Shown here one piece after another: positions 1-5,052 of a stretch of 5,211 nucleotides of DNA. A program made the position numbers and the translations under genes. Source of the DNA: an uncultured Lachnospiraceae bacterium (GTDB taxonomy: Bacteria; Bacillota_A; Clostridia; Lachnospirales; Lachnospiraceae); the NCBI GenBank assembly GCA_947564305.1, contig CANOBT010000299.1, positions 1 through 5,211 on the forward strand, read 5' to 3'. Position 1 is the stretch's first letter; each line of letters starts with the position of its first letter. The notes beneath the pieces are model-generated. The model was not told the DNA's origin. It was given only the letters and a program-made list of their open reading frames with translations, and made no database searches.

Positions 1-247
1 CAAACACAAAGGGTATGGATGCCTTTTTCATTCTGATGATTCGTTTCTCCAGAATGCAGCCCAGAAGAAACGTAAACACACCCGCCATAAAAAATCGGTA
101 TCCGGCAAACAAAATCTGGCTGCCGGCATTTTCAATATGGAATAACTCATAGCCGATTTTTACGCATGGAAATGCGCTGCCCCATAAGGCGCAGCACACT
201 AACGCCAGAATTGTCCTGGCAGCCGTATTCTGATAAAAACGTTCCAT
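1..247 (-). CDS. EamA/DMT-family transporter, N-terminal part (runs off the left edge)
   Basis: The first 82 codons of a membrane protein are visible; the rest lies beyond the window. Residues about 12-33 form a first membrane segment containing ALWGSAFPCVKIGYELF, and residues about 47-67 form a second (FAGYRFFMAGVFTFLLG) followed by a basic EKRIIRMKK stretch. The W-G-S-x-F-x-x-x-K pattern in helix 1 and the YRF-x-x-A pattern in helix 2 are typical of EamA-domain drug/metabolite transporters, which usually have ten helices and about 300 residues. Substrate cannot be told from this part. The start ATG (247-245) overlaps the stop TAA of the isomerase gene by one base (TAATG), and GGAG lies 8 nt upstream inside that gene, so translational coupling in one operon is likely. 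Family assignment is fairly secure; export of any particular compound would be a guess. Confidence 0.85.
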   Translation of the reverse strand, partial: MERFYQNTAARTILALVCCALWGSAFPCVKIGYELFHIENAGSQILFAGYRFFMAGVFTFLLGCILEKRIIRMKKASIPFVF

Positions 248-765
248 TATTCTTTCTCCGGTTCCGGATAGTCCACTCCTTTTGTGTCTACCGTTACCGC
301 CTTCATCTTTTGTTCTTCCATTGGTCTGTCATTGTAGTCCGTATCGGTTTCGGCAATCTTATTTACAACGTCCAGACCTTCGATGATTTTGCCAAACGCA
401 GCATAGGAGCCGTCCAGATGCGGGGAATTCTTATGCATGATAAAGAATTGTGAACCTGCGGAATCTGGGTGCATTGCCCTTGCCATAGACAGTACGCCTT
501 CTGTGTGTTTTAGGTCATTGGCAACTCCGTTCTGGTCAAATTCCCCCTCGATGTTGTACCCCGGACCGCCCATGCCTGTCCCGTCGGGGCATCCGCCCTG
601 AATCATGAAGCCGCTGATTACGCGGTGGAAAATCAGTCCGTCATAATACCCCTTCTTCACCAATGAAATAAAATTGTTTACGGTGTTCGGCGCAATCTCA
701 GGGTACAGTTCTGCCTTCATGATGTCCCCGTTTTCCATTTCAAATGTTACAATTGGATTTTCCAT
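247..765 (-). CDS. Cyclophilin-type peptidyl-prolyl cis-trans isomerase, cytosolic
   Basis: Complete 172-residue protein that should catalyse cis-trans isomerisation of Xaa-Pro bonds during protein folding. It is a single cyclophilin domain, starting almost directly at the first strand (ENPIVTFEMENGDI) with no signal peptide, so it is expected in the cytoplasm. Active-site elements in order are FHRVI with the catalytic arginine at residue 48, FMIQGG at 53-58, MARAMHPDSAGSQFFIM at about 94-110, and PHLDGSYAAFGKI at 115-127. The human cyclophilin A tryptophan that binds cyclosporin is replaced by histidine (HLDG), and the active-site histidine by tyrosine, as is common in bacteria. The tail after residue 160 is short, acidic and proline-containing. 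It starts 28 nt after the MutS2-like gene, behind purine-rich AGAGGAACAGGA, and its stop overlaps the transporter start. It resembles PpiB-type proteins, but the gene symbol is not certain. Confidence 0.95.
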   Translation of the reverse strand: MENPIVTFEMENGDIMKAELYPEIAPNTVNNFISLVKKGYYDGLIFHRVISGFMIQGGCPDGTGMGGPGYNIEGEFDQNGVANDLKHTEGVLSMARAMHPDSAGSQFFIMHKNSPHLDGSYAAFGKIIEGLDVVNKIAETDTDYNDRPMEEQKMKAVTVDTKGVDYPEPEKE

Positions 766-793
766 ATTTCCTGTTCCTCTCTTCCTGCTGTTT

Positions 794-2755
794 TTAACTA
801 AATTTACCGCTATCTATTGTAGCGGATATTAGGCCGTTCGTAAAGTGGGAATGTGAATCTTCGTACCGGATAACTTCCTCTGTATATTTTCGTTCCATAT
901 CATGCCTGATTTTCCGATTCTCAGCCGTATCGAAAATAATTGAGAAATCATAATCTTCCGGATACAATTCATCCGCCGCCACATGGAGCTTCACCCGTTT
1001 ATGGTTGATCCAAATCTTTTTTCCCGGCATCTGGACCCTAAGTACGCCTTTCTCATTCACAGGCTCGCAGACAATCCCTATCTTCTTATCCGGATATACC
1101 ATCACGCTGTCTCCGCGCCGAAACTTCTCACGAAGCCCAATATTTCCTTTCGCCTCTTTCACTTTAGAAATCTTCTGCCCATTTCGCTTCCTTATCGCAG
1201 CATCTTCTGTTCGGAAACGATAGGAAGCAACTGCCGCTTCCCCGTATGCAGCGCAAATTGCAGTTTTCAGCATCCCATCCGGCATTCCCAGCCTGTCGGC
1301 AATATAAAAGGCACAGCTCTCCCCTGCCTCGCCGATTACCATCTGATAAGTAGGGTTTAATGTTTCCTTATCAAACGTCATCCTTGCGTTTATAAGATCC
1401 TCCGTCTTTTTTGCATATTCCTTGACTTCCGGATAATGGGTCGTCACCAGGAAAATCGCACCGCTCTTTCTCAGCTCTTCGAGAATCGCGATTGCGATCC
1501 CCATCCCCTCAGCAGGATCGGTTCCGGAGCCAAGCTCGTCCATTATTACAAAACTATCCTTATTTACTTCACTCAGAACTTCCAGCACGTTCTTGATATG
1601 GGCTGAAAATGTAGATAGGTTCTCTGCAATATTCTGACCGTCTCCTATATCGCACAGATAAGTGCTGTTCATACAGACATCTGCCTCCCGGCAAGGCACA
1701 TGCAGCCCGCATTGCGCCATCATGCAGCTTAGCATTACCGTCTTAATCGCGACCGTCTTTCCGCCTGTATTCGGTCCGGTTATGACAATGCCCCTTGCCC
1801 GCTCTCCGATCTCAAATTGTAACGGCACATTCACTCGTTTATCCATCAGCGGGTGCCTTGCGTCTTTTAAAACAATCTTCCGTCCTGTATTGATGGCTGG
1901 TTCTGTCCCGTCCATATCCATGCTCAGCTTTCCTTTTGAGAAAATAAAATCCAGTTTCTCAATCATCCCCATATTATTGTTCATCAACTCCGCAGATTCC
2001 GCCACCATCGCCGTCAGCGTATAGAGTATTCGGTAAACCTCATTCTCTTCATTGATTTTCAGCAACTGCAGTTCGTCATAAAATTTGGCAGCAATTGACG
2101 GCTCAATAAAGAGTGTATTCCCAGTTGCAGACTTGTCAACCACACTTCCTGGTATCCTGGACTTATATTCTCTTTTCACAGGGACGCAGATCCTTCCATT
2201 GCGCAGGGTGCAAAAACTGTCTGCCATATATGCTTTATTAGAACGCATGACCTGTTCCGCCTTTTGCTTCATCTGTTCTTCGCATTTTGTTATCTGGTTT
2301 CTAAGCTTCATAAGTTCGTTCGATGCATGATCATCTACCTGCTGCCCACGGATCTGCCTGCCGATTTCCTCACGGAGTTCTTGGATAGTAAATAGATTTT
2401 CGTCATAATAGGCGAGAGAATTATCATAAGATTTTCCCCTGCTTAGGTAATCTCTGAGACGTTTGACCGCTGCCAGAACCTTCTCGACCTGCTCAAGCTG
2501 GCGAGGCGTAAGGCATCCCCCTTTTTCGGCGTTCACAAGGATTTCCCGGATTTCGGAAACATTCTGAAGCGGAGGCGCTCCTAAATTTTCCATCATATTC
2601 CTGCTGTCTGTGGTATCCTTTAACCGCTTCCTCAATTCCAGTTCAGAAAGATAAAATGATATGTTACGTATCTGGTCCTTTGCTTGGTCGGTAATCGCCA
2701 GTTCCATCCATTTTTCCTTAATCTTGTCAAATTCAATCTGTTTTTCTATGTTCAT
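794..2755 (-). CDS. MutS2-family ATPase lacking the Smr domain (ribosome- or DNA-acting MutS paralogue)
   Basis: A 653-residue protein of the MutS2 type. The N-terminus (IEFDKIKEKWMELA) is the MutS2 start pattern, and there are no MutS1 mismatch-recognition domains. Residues about 30-320 form the helical core/lever and clamp. The ATPase follows: Walker A GPNTGGKT at 327-334, the NLSTFSAHI signature at 379-387, Walker B FVIMDELGSGTDPAEG at 402-417, and the switch histidine in TTHYPE at 438-443. All ATPase residues look intact. The KOW-like segment FRRGDSVMVYPDKKIG at 546-560 is present, but the usual coiled coil before it is shortened and no Smr nuclease domain follows. Typical MutS2 proteins have about 780 residues. 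I chose the ATG at 2755 because GGGAGG lies 9 nt upstream; the in-frame ATG at 2812 lies inside the leader terminator hairpin. It is first in a probable operon with the isomerase and transporter. Full-length MutS2 is known to bind collided ribosomes; whether this paralogue acts on ribosomes or DNA is open. Confidence 0.93.
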   Translation of the reverse strand: MNIEKQIEFDKIKEKWMELAITDQAKDQIRNISFYLSELELRKRLKDTTDSRNMMENLGAPPLQNVSEIREILVNAEKGGCLTPRQLEQVEKVLAAVKRLRDYLSRGKSYDNSLAYYDENLFTIQELREEIGRQIRGQQVDDHASNELMKLRNQITKCEEQMKQKAEQVMRSNKAYMADSFCTLRNGRICVPVKREYKSRIPGSVVDKSATGNTLFIEPSIAAKFYDELQLLKINEENEVYRILYTLTAMVAESAELMNNNMGMIEKLDFIFSKGKLSMDMDGTEPAINTGRKIVLKDARHPLMDKRVNVPLQFEIGERARGIVITGPNTGGKTVAIKTVMLSCMMAQCGLHVPCREADVCMNSTYLCDIGDGQNIAENLSTFSAHIKNVLEVLSEVNKDSFVIMDELGSGTDPAEGMGIAIAILEELRKSGAIFLVTTHYPEVKEYAKKTEDLINARMTFDKETLNPTYQMVIGEAGESCAFYIADRLGMPDGMLKTAICAAYGEAAVASYRFRTEDAAIRKRNGQKISKVKEAKGNIGLREKFRRGDSVMVYPDKKIGIVCEPVNEKGVLRVQMPGKKIWINHKRVKLHVAADELYPEDYDFSIIFDTAENRKIRHDMERKYTEEVIRYEDSHSHFTNGLISATIDSGKFS

Positions 2756-2802
2756 TTTCGGTTTCCTCCCTTTTATAATTACATCCTTATCTATTAATAC
2801 GA

Positions 2803-2846
2803 AAAAGACCATGGCTGCCTGAAAGCATAAAATACCATGGTCTTTT
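2803..2846 (-). terminator. Intrinsic terminator (attenuator) in the leader of the MutS2-like gene
   Basis: Two arms, 2835-2846 and 2803-2814, pair perfectly over 12 bp (core GACCATGG/CCATGGTC plus four A-T pairs) around a 20-nt loop. On the minus-strand RNA the 3' arm ends in CUUUUUCG, so a run of five U follows the GC-richer core. The hairpin lies 47 nt before the start codon of the MutS2-like gene and downstream of its promoter, so it would stop transcription before the gene rather than after another one. That placement argues for attenuation. On the opposite strand the arm ends in only four T, so a role there is less likely. Confidence 0.72.
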
Positions 2847-2943
2847 CATACACTCTGATGCACTGTCGGTGATAATTAGAAATTTTCTGACTCTCCCAAA
2901 CGTCACAACAGCCTTCAAGAATATTGTAATAATAAAAGAACAT

Positions 2944-2958
2944 GACCATACAGCCATG
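2944..2958 (-). promoter_or_regulatory. Candidate antiterminator segment in the leader
   Basis: On the RNA this segment reads CAUGGCUGUAUGGUC. Its first 8 nt (2958-2951) are perfectly complementary to 2817-2810, which contains the 3' arm of the terminator. Its last 6 nt (2949-2944) are complementary to GACCAU in the 5' arm (2840-2835 side). Either pairing would disrupt the terminator, so this is the natural candidate for an alternative antiterminator. The complementarity is seen directly; that it forms in vivo is inferred and was not tested by a folding calculation. Confidence 0.45.
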
Positions 2959-3009
2959 CTCTCGTAATATCTGCAAATATATCTCTTAAAAGAATACCAC
3001 AATATTAAG

Positions 3010-3054
3010 CATTTGTAAGGCGAAAACGTCAACAGCTTACGCTGTCAACAAATG
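3010..3054 (-). promoter_or_regulatory. Structured RNA domain in the leader (closing helix plus GNRA-type hairpin)
   Basis: CAUUUGU (3054-3048) and ACAAAUG (3016-3010) form a perfect 7-bp closing helix. Inside it, ACAGC (3045-3041) and GCUGU (3036-3032) form a 5-bp stem capped by GUAA, which fits the stable GNRA tetraloop class. The domain begins 42 nt after the stop codon of the upstream ORF, so it could be a pause or an antiterminator-controlling structure affected by a ribosome on that ORF. The helices are read by eye; no energy calculation was done. Confidence 0.5.
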
Positions 3055-3096
3055 GGCAAACTCCTAGTGTATAACTAAAAATCACCCCTGCAATAT

Positions 3097-3135
3097 CTAT
3101 TCTGCAATTTTCTCCATTACAACCACACTTAACAT
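3097..3135 (-). CDS. 12-residue leader peptide (upstream ORF) MLSVVVMEKIAE
   Basis: ATG at 3135 is preceded by a full AGGAGG (3148-3143) at an ideal 7-nt spacing, and the ORF ends with TAG after 12 codons. The predicted transcription start is only about 40 nt upstream, so this is the first translated element of the transcript. A second in-frame ATG occurs at codon 7. The peptide has no run of a single amino acid, which argues against classical amino-acid-starvation attenuation and leaves drug- or stress-induced ribosome stalling as the more likely trigger, if it is regulatory. I do not recognise the peptide. The initiation signal is as good as that of any gene in the window, so translation is likely; function is inferred from position. 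Confidence 0.7.
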   Translation of the reverse strand: MLSVVVMEKIAE

Positions 3136-3181
3136 GCAACATCCTCCTATTTCTTTATCTGTAAAATTAAATCCGTTTATG

Positions 3182-3210
3182 ATTATATATGCAAAACAAT
3201 CCCCTGTCAA
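3182..3210 (-). promoter_or_regulatory. Consensus sigma-A promoter of the MutS2-like operon
   Basis: The -35 element TTGACA (3210-3205) and the -10 element TATAAT (3187-3182) both match consensus at all six positions and are separated by exactly 17 bp. Transcription should start near 3174-3176. The promoter lies 60 bp after the stop codon of the PD-(D/E)XK-like gene and drives the leader and MutS2-like gene. Such an unusually strong constitutive promoter in front of a terminator suits an attenuation design, in which most transcripts stop early. Confidence 0.88.
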
Positions 3211-3224
3211 GTATAAAATCCTTT

Positions 3225-3248
3225 ATCTATGGAGCTATCTATGGAGCT
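3225..3248. repeat. Exact 12-bp tandem duplication
   Basis: ATCTATGGAGCT occurs twice in direct succession (3225-3236, 3237-3248), between the stop codon of the PD-(D/E)XK-like gene and the -35 element of the MutS2-like promoter. It may be a recent slippage event, or a pair of binding sites just upstream of the promoter. No function can be assigned. Confidence 0.6.
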
Positions 3249-3269
3249 TTGAAATGTAAAATGCATATT

Positions 3270-4340
3270 CTATTCTAATCCATACTTTTGATACATCAGT
3301 TCGCGGTATGCTTTATCCACACTGATTCTGCTTAGATCTTCCAAAAGATTTTTGTCAAGAAGAAGCTGAACTAAGGTTTCCATACGATTTTCCCTCTTTT
3401 TTAATTGCATCTCCTTCTTTTGTACCTGCACTTCTCTCATTTTCAATGACAATTCCTTCTCCTGGAATTTCGTTTCCTTCTCCTGAAGCTCCGTTTCCTT
3501 CTCCTGGAACTTCGTTTCCTTCTCCTGAAGCTCCGTTTCCTTCTCCTGGAATTTCGTTTCCTTCTCCTGGAACTTCGTTTCCTTCTCCTGGAACTTCGTT
3601 TCCTTCTCCTGAAGCTTCGTTTCCTTCTCCTGGAACTGAAGTTCTTTCTTCCTCCACTCATCTGCAAAAATCTCTTTTAACGCATCACATACCATATGCC
3701 CTGCCTCCTCCATCGTCTTCTGATTCGCCCGCATAATCAAATCCATGGCCGCCTGGTATAGATTGGATTCCCTATGTCCCTTGTACTCTCCCAATAACCG
3801 TTTCGTATTCATATCCATTGCCAGATTTCTTCTTAAACTACTCAGCCACCGGTTTTCCCTGGGCGGAAGCTGTGTATTTACAATAATCTGCATCGAAACC
3901 GGGTCATTCACAAGCCAGTAGATTCCTTTCCCTTTTTGCACTGCCTCAATGTTCCTCTCGTTTTTCAACAATTTCAACATCTTTCTGGGAAAATGACTGC
4001 ATACAAAAGTGATTGTGATATCTTCCATGGAAATCTCGTGTATTTTCTGCGTGTTCGATTGATAGAGACATGCGTACCCATAAACTTTATAGAAATCATC
4101 AATACTCAGATAATCATCCGGGCTCTTGTATTCTATTAAATTGTGTTTACGGAAAATCTTTCCAATATTCTTTTGTACAGGCGTATCATCTGATTCCTTA
4201 ATCACCACCGTGTCAATGCGCAGTGATTTCTTGTATAACTCGTATTCCGAACGGAATCTCAGACGTGCAGATTCTCCCTTTAATTCAATCTGGAGAGCTG
4301 CGTGAAAGCCATCATGCCATTGTAAAACCTCATCTGCCAT
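3270..4340 (-). CDS. PD-(D/E)XK (Rpn-like) putative nuclease with a C-terminal heptad-repeat coiled coil
   Basis: A 356-residue protein. The N-terminal part has the PD-(D/E)XK arrangement seen in Rpn/transposase-like families: an acidic residue in LRIDTVVIK (Asp43), then NIGKIFRKHNLIEYKSPDD with Glu70-x-Lys72, followed by the helix DDFYKVYGYACLY. Proteins of this type are abundant, usually multicopy, in Lachnospiraceae and are often mislabelled with enzyme names. Residues about 100-230 are mixed alpha/beta with no motif I recognise. Residues about 235-300 are nine copies of a 7-residue unit (QEKETKF and variants), predicting a long charged coiled coil, followed by a basic segment and a C-terminal helical cap (about 320-356). 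The start ATG at 4340 has GGAGG about 6 nt upstream. No good promoter is visible. Nuclease activity is inferred; the biological role (DNA mobility, defence, housekeeping) is unknown. Confidence 0.82.
   Translation of the reverse strand: MADEVLQWHDGFHAALQIELKGESARLRFRSEYELYKKSLRIDTVVIKESDDTPVQKNIGKIFRKHNLIEYKSPDDYLSIDDFYKVYGYACLYQSNTQKIHEISMEDITITFVCSHFPRKMLKLLKNERNIEAVQKGKGIYWLVNDPVSMQIIVNTQLPPRENRWLSSLRRNLAMDMNTKRLLGEYKGHRESNLYQAAMDLIMRANQKTMEEAGHMVCDALKEIFADEWRKKELQFQEKETKLQEKETKFQEKETKFQEKETKFQEKETELQEKETKFQEKETELQEKETKFQEKELSLKMREVQVQKKEMQLKKRENRMETLVQLLLDKNLLEDLSRISVDKAYRELMYQKYGLE
3455..3643 (-). repeat. 21-bp in-frame tandem repeat array encoding the coiled coil
   Basis: Eight complete 21-bp units start every 21 bp from 3455 to 3602, with a partial ninth at 3623-3643. 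Each begins CCTTCTCCTG on the plus strand and differs mainly at two or three positions (GGAATT, GGAACT, GAAGCT). Unit length is a multiple of three, so gain or loss of units keeps the reading frame and changes coiled-coil length by one heptad. Near-identity of units at the DNA level suggests recent slippage or unequal recombination. There are no spacers, so it is not a CRISPR array. Confidence 0.95.
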
Positions 4341-4432
4341 TCACTACCTCCATTATATTCAATTTCAGAGTCATATGCAAGGTAATCAAACTATTTCATG
4401 TATTTTCTCATGGAAACCACCTGCCCTTTTCC

Positions 4433-4645
4433 CTAGTGTACTGTCTGCATTATATTCAGCCAAACCTCCTTGTCTATTCGCCCATTTGCCGCGTTGGATT
4501 CACTCAACGGTCGGTCATAAGGAATCCTCCCGCAAGCGGGTCCCTCCTTGTGACAACAGCCACCGCTACGCCGTCGAAAATCCGCCTTGCAGATGAACGA
4601 ATATCCTGCGGAGTTTCGCCAGATATAATACAGACAGTACACTAG
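4433..4645. mobile_element. MITE-like palindromic element, 213 bp
   Basis: The ends are 23-bp terminal inverted repeats (4433-4455 and 4623-4645) with a single mismatch, beginning CTAGTGTACTGTCTG. Moving inward, the arms keep partial similarity (for example TATTCG..CAT in both arms) and meet near the centre at a hairpin CCCGC/GCGGG (4529-4533, 4536-4540), so the whole unit can fold into a long imperfect hairpin. It is too small for a transposase. The outermost bases allow either a CTAG-ended element or a TA target duplication of the IS630/mariner kind; the sequence cannot decide. Short ORFs crossing it on both strands look incidental. It lies about 90 bp upstream of the PD-(D/E)XK-like gene start and could affect its transcription. 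Confidence 0.72.
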
Positions 4646-4773
4646 AGCTTGTTTGAAATTGTTTTCATCAGCTGTGCCTTCCAGTTTGTGGGAGATTTTG
4701 CTCAAATGAAGGTGTCATAGCTGACTATGTTGACTGAATTTGGGCAAAATATACCGCGAAGCAGGAGGTTCAG

Positions 4774-4812
4774 ATGATGGGAATAAATTCTCAAACACGC
4801 TTTTTTTCATAA
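4774..4812 (+). CDS. Possible 12-residue ORF or remnant of a decayed gene (MMGINSQTRFFS)
   Basis: ATGATG follows AGGAGG (4763-4768) by 5 nt (8 nt to the second ATG), a strong initiation site. The frame closes after 12 codons, right after a run of seven T (4801-4807). A one-base slip in that run would extend the peptide by about 11 residues (ending NRINSDDYQI) before another stop, so a frameshifted gene start or slippery site is conceivable. No clear promoter was found upstream. It may be a leader peptide, a dead gene start or chance. Confidence 0.3.
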   Translation: MMGINSQTRFFS

Positions 4813-4872
4813 ATCGGATAAATTCTGACGATTATCAGATTTGAAAATAAGACTATATTGAACAAAGAATTG

Positions 4873-4902
4873 CCTATACCATAGAATCAAATTCGGTATA
4901 GG
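4873..4902. repeat. 8-bp inverted repeat (CCTATACC/GGTATAGG)
   Basis: A perfect 8-bp inverted repeat separated by 14 bp. It has no T-run on the plus-strand side, so it is not a classical terminator; on the minus strand it is followed by CAATTCTTTG, also weak. It could be a protein-binding site or part of a small RNA. Confidence 0.4.
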
Positions 4903-4949
4903 ACGGTCTTCAACCGCCTCAAAACGAATATTGAATCGGTTGTTCTATT

Positions 4950-4978
4950 ATAATATCACTTCCGAAGCCATATCTCAA
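4950..4978 (-). promoter_or_regulatory. Candidate minus-strand sigma-A promoter
   Basis: TTGAGA (4978-4973) and TATTAT (4955-4950), each matching consensus at five of six positions, are separated by 17 bp. RNA starting near 4943 would pass through the two inverted repeats at 4911-4942 and 4873-4902 and then head toward the MITE-like element and the PD-(D/E)XK-like gene. The target gene is unclear: it could serve that gene from a distance or a small RNA. Confidence 0.35.
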
Positions 4979-5022
4979 TTATTTTCATCCGACTTTTTCC
5001 GACAATTATTATCCAGAACAGT

Positions 5023-5051
5023 TTCCCAACCCCTACTTATTATGATATAAT
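5023..5051 (+). promoter_or_regulatory. Candidate plus-strand promoter with extended -10, for the gene at the right edge
   Basis: TATAAT (5046-5051) is a perfect -10 element and is preceded by TG one base away (TGATATAAT), an extended -10. A weak -35, TTCCCA (5023-5028), lies 17 bp upstream. Transcription should begin near 5058, inside the first copy of the 17-bp direct repeat, leaving a leader of about 110 nt before the ATG at 5167. Confidence 0.55.
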
Positions 5052-5052
5052 G

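Larger units (their letters stand above)
2756..3176 (-). promoter_or_regulatory. Long structured 5' leader (putative ribosome-mediated attenuator) of the MutS2-like operon
   Basis: About 420 nt separate the predicted transcription start from the MutS2-like start codon, far more than a normal untranslated region. In transcript order the leader holds a 12-codon upstream ORF behind AGGAGG (3135-3097), a structured domain closed by a 7-bp helix (3054-3010), further complementary pairs (2999-3006 with 2920-2927, 8 bp), segments able to pair with either arm of the terminator (2958-2944), and the terminator hairpin (2846-2803). Two minus-strand ORFs of 60 and 81 codons cross the region but have weak initiation sites and read through the terminator, so I regard the region as noncoding apart from the short upstream ORF. 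It does not contain a T-box antiterminator motif, and I do not recognise a known riboswitch. Regulation by ribosome stalling on the upstream ORF is inference. Confidence 0.7.
4646..5022. other. Gene-poor region with short inverted repeats
   Basis: I find no convincing protein gene here on either strand. It contains a 12-codon ORF with a good ribosome binding site (4774-4812), an 8-bp inverted repeat (4873-4880 with 4895-4902), a 6-bp inverted repeat CAACCG/CGGTTG (4911-4916 with 4937-4942) and a possible minus-strand promoter (4950-4978). The mixture could be the remains of a decayed gene or insertion sequence next to the MITE-like element, but no recognisable domain survives. Confidence 0.5.

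Noticed and set aside
166..453. Plus-strand 95-codon ORF opposite the isomerase and transporter genes
   Set aside because: It is antisense to two well-supported genes with no motif or initiation signal.
983..2330. Plus-strand ORFs opposite the MutS2-like gene
   Set aside because: They are antisense to a well-supported gene and lack family motifs.
2756..2812. Longer MutS2-like start at the in-frame ATG at 2812
   Set aside because: That ATG lies inside the terminator hairpin and has no good ribosome binding site, while the ATG at 2755 has GGGAGG at 9 nt and matches the usual MutS2 N-terminus.
2787..3032. Minus-strand ORFs of 81 and 60 codons in the leader
   Set aside because: They overlap each other in different frames, have weak initiation sites, run through the terminator hairpin and show no recognisable domain; the structured-leader interpretation explains the region better.
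2756..3176. T-box or known riboswitch in the leader
   Set aside because: No T-box antiterminator sequence or other riboswitch core that I can recognise is present, and a translated upstream ORF points to another mechanism.
3455..3643. CRISPR array
   Set aside because: The units are contiguous with no variable spacers, and they encode an in-frame heptad repeat.
3446..3736. Open frames in several phases across the 21-bp repeats
   Set aside because: A repeat whose length is a multiple of three keeps every frame open once one unit lacks a stop; these are low-complexity shadows of the coiled-coil gene.
4352..4380. Promoter for the PD-(D/E)XK-like gene (TTGCAT, 17 bp, TATAAT on the minus strand)
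   Set aside because: The -10 is perfect, but the -35 matches only three of six positions and RNA would start at about 4345, after the ribosome binding site at 4347-4351, so it is unlikely to be the working promoter.
4433..4705. ORFs of 73, 90 and 140 codons crossing the palindromic element
   Set aside because: They exist on both strands of an inverted repeat, have no good ribosome binding sites and no recognisable domain.
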